A program made the translations under genes and the position numbers. The notes under the pieces are model-generated. The model ran no database searches and was not told the origin of the DNA. It was given only the letters and a program-made list of their open reading frames with translations. From Coenobita brevimanus (lineage: Eukaryota; Arthropoda; Malacostraca; Decapoda; Coenobitidae), in contig CM064664.1 of assembly GCA_032717465.1 (NCBI GenBank), forward strand, positions 4,187,804 to 4,251,803: a DNA stretch of 64,000 nucleotides, read 5' to 3'. Positions 57,566-64,000 of the stretch are shown here, piece by piece (the stretch's first letter is position 1; each line of letters opens with the position of its first letter).

Positions 57566-58015
57566 ATGGTAAAAAGTACGTTAAAAATAAGGGTCACATC
57601 TCTTTCACTTTATAGTATGTTCATTGCCTAAAAGTAGCAAGAATAGTTAATGTTAACACCTTTCTGTTACGAGTTGCTACAGACGATAATAATAATAATA
57701 ATAATAATCATGTGAATTAATTCTTTTTTATTTTTTCTGAATCCGACATTACATACACCTCATAAGAGTAAAAGGACTTGTGAACTAGTTTTTTTTTTTT
57801 TTTCTTTGGACTAAAAATACAATAGTAATACACTGTGTATCCCTGGAAACCTTTTCCACATTATTCATGTTTCCTCCAAATGATTACTAATAATATGAAT
57901 GCATCAGTAATGATGCCCTACGGCTGAAAAGGCCAGGTACTAAATTATGTGATGGGCCTGTTTTATGTCAGTAAAAAAAAAATAAAAAAAGTCTTGCAGG
58001 AGTCGTATGGAAAAT
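57566..58015. other. No gene seen; short (AAT)n
   Basis: (AAT)n of about seven units at 57686-57708 and T- and A-homopolymers. Otherwise featureless. Confidence 0.5.
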
Positions 58016-58040
58016 TCTCTCTCTCTCTCTATCTATCTAT
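58016..58040. repeat. (TC)n-(TATC)n at LINE-F 3' end
   Basis: Simple repeat adjoining the LINE-F 3' terminus, as expected for RTE-like tails. Confidence 0.9.
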
Positions 58041-61000
58041 AGCCCGACGCCCTAATCCCGCAAAAAGGTGGCCGCAGACAAAACGCCTCCAAGTCACTCT
58101 GTCACCCACCATTTGACTCCCCTCCCCCCAACTCACCCCCCCCTCCCTCATATACCTCTCAACTCCATCCCTCCACCTCATCCTCGGTCTTCCCTCCCTC
58201 TCCCCCCCTCCACCTCACCTACATACACCCTCTTAGTCAGTCTTTCATTCTCCATTCTCTCCACATGTCCAAACCACCTCAGTGTATTTCTCCTAATCTT
58301 TTCAACCACATCCACATCTACCCCACAACGTTCCTTCACTTCTTCATTCGTCAACCTGTCCCTCCACGTCACTCCACATGCTCCTCTCAAGTAACTCATT
58401 TCCACTGCTCTCACTCTTGACTTGTTCCCCTCTTGCAAGGTCCACGCCTCGCTTCCATACGTCAGGGTAGGGATCACAATACCATCATGCACTGACTTCT
58501 TAACTTCCATATTCACCTCCCTATTTCTCATCACTGCTTTTAGTGTATCAACAACCTTTCTTCCCTGCTGTACCCTTTCACGTACTTCATCCCCCAAAGT
58601 TCCATCCTTACTCATCACACTACCCAAGTACTTGAATGCACTCACATTCTCCATATCCTCACCATCTAACCTCACTGCACACTCTGTGACTTCATTCCTC
58701 TCAAACACCATAACTTTACTTTTGTTTACATTAACTTTCAGCTTCCTCCTCCTACACACTGTCCCAAATTCATTTACCAAACCTTGCAACTCCCATTCAT
58801 CTTCACTCAACAATACTGTATCATCAGCAAACAGCAACACCGGAAGCTTCCAAATCTCACCCTCATTCATTAGGGCCACCCCCACATCCACTGCCCTACC
58901 TTGCACCTCCTTTACAACCCCATCCATATATATATTAAACAGCCATGGAGACATCACACACCCCTGTTTTCAGTCCCACATTGAGATCAAAGAACTCACT
59001 CAGCTCACCATCCACTCGCACCGTAGCCCTAGCTCCCTCGTACATACTCCTCACAGCACTCAACAATTTCCCCTCCACTCCATATATTCTTAATACCTTC
59101 CACATACCTTGCCTATCTATTCTGTCATAAGCTTTCTTCAAGTCCATGAAGGCAGCATACACTTTCCTTCCCTTCTCTAGATACTTCTCCACTAAACATC
59201 TTAGAACAAATATCTGATCTACACACCCTTTTCCCTTCCTAAATCCCCCTTGTTCTTCTCCAACTAGCTCCTCTGTCATATGCCTAACCCTATCAATGAG
59301 TATTCTACCATATATTTTACCAGTCACACTAAGAAGGCAAATACCCCTATGGTTACCACATACTTCTCTCTCCCCTTTCCCTTTGTACAGAGGAACAATT
59401 ATACCTGATTTCCAGTCCTCTGGAACCCTTCCCTCTTCCCAAGCCAATCTACACAACTTCCATATCCACTCCACAACTATCTCACCCCCATACCTAAGCA
59501 TTTCACCACACACTCCATCAATTCCTGGGGCCTTTCCCAGCTTAATCTTCTTCATCGCTTCCACTACTTCCGCCCTACTGATCTCTTCCTCCCTCCTCTC
59601 ATCTCTTCTTTTCCCAGCCATTCCCCAACCACTTATACTCACACTGCTCTCACTCTCTACATTCAACAAATCCTCAAAGTGCTCCTTCCATCTCCTCAAT
59701 TTCTCTCTCTTCTCCACCAACAATCTATTATTCCTATCTTTCACTCCCCTACTATTTCCCCTTTCACACTGCCTTACTTTCTTTACCTCCTTCCAAAACA
59801 ATTCCTTACTCTCCCTTCATTTCACACTCAGATTCCTCCCAAACTCTTCATCCACTTTCTTCTTACTCTCCTTCACCAGTCTCTTAACCTCCCTTCTCCT
59901 GCTCACATATACCTCTCTCTTCTCTCTCTCATCTTCTCCCCTACCTCTACTCGCCAACCATTCACCATATGCCTTCTTCTTTTGTTCCACAGCTCGTTTC
60001 ACCTCATCATTCCACCATGCTGTCCCTTGCACACCCTTGCATCTCCTCCTCACTCCACAAACCGCCTCACACGCTGCACTTATCTCTTCCGTGAATATCT
60101 TACATACGTCTTCCACCCCTTCCATCTGCTCTAGCTCATACCTTCCCAATCTTTCTTCCACTATGCTCTTATACTCTGTCATTTTCTCACTATCTTGCAA
60201 TTTCTCCACTCTTCTCACAGGAGCTGCTTCCTCCTGTCTTCCCCTTCGTCTCCTCAACCACTTTCTTTGCAGCTCTACCTTGGCCATCACTAAGTGATGG
60301 TCCGAGACTCCATTCCCCCACCCTCTCCACACTCTTGCATCCAACACTTGTCTTCTCATTCACTCATCCACACACACGTAGTCTATCATTGCCTTTCGTT
60401 CACCAAGTTCACCATCCATCCTCCTCATTACTCTCCATGTATATCGGTGGATCATCTTATGACGAAAGTAGGTGTTGGCTATTGCCAACCCCTTACCAGC
60501 ACAGATGTCCACCAAAGCACTACCATTCCCATCTACTTCAGCTGGCACACCCCACTGACCAACCACTCCATCCACTCGTACGTTCCCAACTTTGCCATTC
60601 ATGTCTCCAATCAACAGCACTCTCTCGCTCCTCTCAAACTTGTCCATACATGCTTCTACTCTCGCCCAAAACTCATCTTTCACTCTTGCCACTCGATCCT
60701 CTGTTGGAGCATACACACATACAATCGCCCATGCTTGTATACCTACTTTCATCCTCACCCATACAATCCTTGCACCCACTGTTCCATACTCTCTTATATT
60801 CTCCTTCCACTTCTTGCTTATCATCAGACATACTCCCTCTCTTGCCCTCTCATTCTCACTGACTCCCGCACATATACCTACACCGTATTCCCATTCTCTC
60901 ATCCTTTCACCTTTTCCATTTAGTTTCAGTCAATCCACATATATCCACTTTTGCATCCTCAAGCACCTGGACAATCTCTCTCTCTTTCACTTCATCATTC

Positions 61001-61200
61001 ACTCCTCTCACATTCCATGTTCCCAGCCTAAGAATGTCCTTCGTCCGTTCCTTAGTCGTCAACGTATGGTCCGTCCGGGTCCGAGGCGCTTTATTTGCTT
61101 TTTTAGTTAGTTCTTTTTACGGGGTGGGGCACTAACCCACCACCAACCCTTTTAGTCGCCTCGTACGACAAGCAGGGATACTGGGGGAGTATTCTTGAAA
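58041..61200 (-). mobile_element. LINE-F: RTE-like LINE, nearly full-length
   Basis: Minus strand. From a 5' leader carrying the reverse of CCCTTTTAGTCGCC near 61148 (shared with LINE-E) through one long coding region to a simple-repeat 3' tail. About 3.1 kb, the usual size of RTE-type LINEs. Confidence 0.85.
58068..61110 (-). pseudogene. LINE-F polyprotein: APE endonuclease and RT, three main lesions
   Basis: Minus strand. N-terminal endonuclease: GTWNVRG (about 61010) and LTETKW near 60930; a local break near 60903-60930 may be a fourth lesion. Then AWAIVCVYAPTEDR, VLLIGDMNGKVGNV (60590-60630), IDYVCVDE, TGA at about 60357, then SDHHLVMAKVE (about 60290). A Lys/Arg-rich linker, TGA near 59817, then RT: LGKAPGIDGV, GIIVPLYKGKG, CLLSVTGKIYGRIL, GFRKGKGCVDQI, AFMDLKKAYDRIDR, a 1-bp insertion near 58968 (A-run), MSPWLFNIYMDGV, LLFADDTVLLSED (catalytic FADD), AFKYLGSVMS, TLTYGSEAWTL, NTLRWFGHVERM. 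All RT motifs are present and in order. Confidence 0.92.
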
Positions 61201-63359
61201 ATTACTCAGTCTAATGTTAGTCTCGTAGGTCCAGGTGTATGTGAAGGGTGAGGCTCCGACACCAGCAGCCTCTTCACTACAAAGGCCACACTGCCCAGGG
61301 TGATGCCCACCAGGAGAAGCAGCAGAGGTCCCTGCACATGGATAATAGACAAACTCCTGAAATTAGGTTGGCTGTGTTCTGCTCCATTCTGCCCATGCTA
61401 TTTTGTTTCTTCCCTCTGTTTCATTCGACTTTCACGTGCAGCAGCTTCCATTGTTTCCTTTTTCCACTGCTCATACAGACCAGCCTGAAAATAGAAAGTT
61501 CCAGTAGCGAGTCGTGGAAGAGCCTAAAATAAACTTCGTCAGGTCACACAGTAGTAAATGTTATAGCTTTTATTTAAACCATGCAGGAATCTTTTAACCA
61601 ACAGTGTTATAACATTTATATTTACTCTTCTGTATTCTAATGCATTCGACATGCCGAATTTATGCGTAGTCACCAGTTATATGCATATCGGTACATGCAC
61701 AGGGTATAATGACAATACAACATGTTAAGACTCTATTTAACTATCTGTTCTACAACTCTGCTAAAGCAAAATCATTAAATATACTGCATCAATCTTGGCT
61801 GGTCACTCCTGTCTCTCGGTCAAAGTAAAGTGGTAGGTTGAGCTATAGTTCAGGCAACAGCTAAGAATACTGTGCCGCCCCCTCGTACTCATTGTTACCA
61901 TCACCACATTTTATCGGGCTGTTTGAACTATTTCGATATACCGTAAAGTGGTCTAAAACTATGTGGTCGCTACTTGTCCCTATGTAGCATGCTGTTGAAC
62001 AGTCAGGTGGCATCGTCAGGAACTACTTCTTTATTTTATTATTCGGAACGCACTCTTCGCCCCCAATTTATACTTTTTAGTAGTACTCCTTGTGGAAAAT
62101 GGTACGATGCATATGTTTCGTACAAATGTGATAATTAGGGCAGTATTTCTCATAATCAAAAAGAATATCGTGGTGCAATGAAATGGGGGCCAATACTTTT
62201 TCATGATGTAAAATTCTGTATTAAATACTGTAGAATGCATCTAAAAAGAATGTTTGCTACTTTGTTACAGGGTGAAAATATAAATAAGCACTTTTTAAAA
62301 ATATGAATGCTGATATATTTTCAAGTTACATTCAGTAAAAATATGCAAAACACTGGTGTTTAATCACTGAATGGAGACTTCTGTAGAACAGACTATCTCA
62401 TTTAAGTCAAATAGCTTTGGTTTAAGCATGAACCGTTTATCTCATTACCTGTATACAAGTTAATGCTAAGCATCCTTAAAATTCTTCATAATCTTTTAAT
62501 TCAAAACATTATCCTCATGTTTTGAGCTTTTGATATGATCATTCTTCGGTACATAGGCCTATAAAGGACTAATGTGATTTATAGAGCCGTCTGATATGTA
62601 TCTCTACTGTTACTCTGGGGATACAGGTATAAATTTCAATAAATAACAAGTTCGGGCTACATTTGAAGTATATGTCACGTTTTCAAGGGCCACCTGCCGC
62701 GGATTGAGAAAACAGTTTGTTCACAAACCTGCTCCTACGGGCACTGAAAAGCTACTGGAACAATCCTTTAACACTTCTTGAAAAATCCGTCATTTATTAG
62801 TTTATGCTAATACAATCCCTATATAAGCAAGATTTCCTAGCATCAGTTTTGTTCTTAAGTGATTTTCTTACAGGTTTTTACTCTGCATCACATATGCATA
62901 TTTTGGTCATCAAAGAAAACTCTTCAACTGTTATGCCTCCCAAATATAGTCGACGTACAGGCAGATTTCACTGATTTTCGAGTATAAGATCCCTTGGATA
63001 ACACATTATAGGAAATGTTCCTTAAACTGACACAGAAAGAGAGAGATGGGGGGAGGGCTTTCCAAGGAGTAGTACCCCAGAAGGTCTTACAACCTGTACC
63101 TCAGAGGTACCGTGAATGAATTTACCAGGTGTAAACTGTTACTCAATTAGCAGGAGGAAAGTACAGCAGAGATGAAGGTTCTCTATTTCCACCTCCTCCA
63201 TGTGCGGAACGGGCACTGAAAAGGAAGTACACCTAACCCGTGGGAAGAAGGGTAGGCTAGGAAATTAGAAGAAATATTCAATGTACCACAAAGTCGGGTC
63301 TGGCATAACTCTGAAGTCCTCTGTTGACGAAGTGTCAATTACCTGTGCTCGTAGATGAT
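61201..63359. other. No gene recognised
   Basis: AT-rich unique-looking DNA. The short frames at 61248-61532 and 62031-62240 lack domains or motifs. Confidence 0.5.
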
Positions 63360-63904
63360 TCTACCAGCTTGTTCTAATGCTGTCCGCAACAAGGACAGCG
63401 CCTTTAAAAGGTACCGGAGCCAACCCATCCTTGAAGCACATCATTTTTACGTTTCTGCCCGGAATCATGCAAAGTCTGTTCTTCGCGCTGCCAAAAACAA
63501 TTTCATCCTTAGTAAATGCTCTCAACTCTCCTAATCAAATTCTTCCCGCTCCTTCTGGCACCTCACAAAAAATCTTTCCAACAACTTGACCTCATCATGC
63601 TTCCCTCTTGTTTTCTTCTCTGATGGTTCTGTAGCTATTTCTTCTACCAATAAAGCAGATCGCTTTGCTCAGATTCTCTCCTCCAATTCCACCTTAGACG
63701 ATTCTGGTGCTGTTCCTCCATCACTTCCCCCTCTGAATTCCTCATGGCTGACATTAAAATTTCTTCAGCTGATGTATTTTCTGCCATCACAGGCCTCAGT
63801 ACCAAGAAGGCATATGGGCCTGATGGAGTCCTTCCTGTTGTTCTCAAGAACTGTGCTTCTGTGCTTACACCCTGCCTAGGCAAACTCTTTCGCCTTTGTC
63901 TATC
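63360..63904 (+). pseudogene. LINE-C: fragment of the LINE-A/B family
   Basis: Plus strand. SDGSVAIS, SSNSTLDDSGAVPPSLPP, then in the next frame MADIKISSADVFSAITGLS and GPDGVLPVVLKN, ending KLFRLCLS. This matches LINE-B 48262-47870 residue for residue over most of its length. A frameshift lies near 63745. Broken at 63904 by the SINE. Confidence 0.88.
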
Positions 63905-63905
63905 A

Positions 63906-64000
63906 AAGGTGGCTCAAGCGGTAGAGAGTTGACCTGCAGTCATGACTGACCCGGGTTCAAATCCCGCTGAGGCAGGGAACCCCTTAAGACCGCAATTGTT
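63906..64000 (+). mobile_element. tRNA-headed SINE, copy 2, inserted in LINE-C
   Basis: A-box TGGCTCAAGCGG (about 63910) and B-box GGTTCAAATCC (about 63955) at tRNA spacing, with CCTGCAGTC between. Same head as 17043. It interrupts LINE-C coding sequence and runs off the window. Confidence 0.75.

Overview
This is repeat-dense eukaryotic nuclear DNA. I find no convincing host exon, rRNA or functional tRNA gene. The long dinucleotide microsatellites, APE-type LINEs, TTAA-flanked piggyBac-like elements, Ty3/gypsy elements and tRNA-headed SINEs fit an arthropod, most plausibly a malacostracan/decapod crustacean. That placement is inference from repeat style. Left part, 1-18463: decayed LINE endonuclease at the window edge, microsatellites, small TIR elements, and a piggyBac-like element (PB1, 6079-10063) sitting inside a Jockey/CR1-type LINE (LINE-A). 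Further small elements lie at 10.4-15.2 kb, and a second LINE of the same family (LINE-B) starts at about 17667. Centre, 17667-48262: a deep transposon nest. LINE-B (minus strand) is split at a TTAA by a second piggyBac-like element (PB2, TTAA at 18464-18467 and 47556-47559). PB2 is split in turn by a Ty3/gypsy-like LTR retrotransposon (19740-44864) present as a tandem dimer, LTR1-internal1-LTR2-internal2-LTR3. Each internal copy has its pol gene interrupted at the same site by a 3.36-kb foldback element with inverted arms of about 1.44 kb. LTR1 and LTR2 each carry a TTAA-flanked piggyBac-derived MITE, while LTR3 keeps the empty TTAA site. LTR2 is a hybrid: its left part matches LTR3 (12 tandem units and shared SNPs) and its right part matches LTR1 (MITE and shared SNPs). 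That is what one unequal crossover between the two LTRs of a single element predicts. Right part, 48265-64000: a decayed Jockey-like LINE (LINE-D, plus), a small unassigned coding-like remnant, two RTE-like LINEs lying tail to tail (LINE-E plus and LINE-F minus, the latter nearly intact), a stretch with nothing recognisable, and at the right edge a third LINE-A/B family copy broken by a tRNA-headed SINE. Inferred order for the nest: LINE-B, then PB2, then the gypsy element, then the foldback in pol and the MITE in the 5' LTR, then LTR-LTR unequal exchange. Almost every coding region is a broken transposon gene. The longest open frame is the RT-RNaseH-integrase part of gypsy copy 1.
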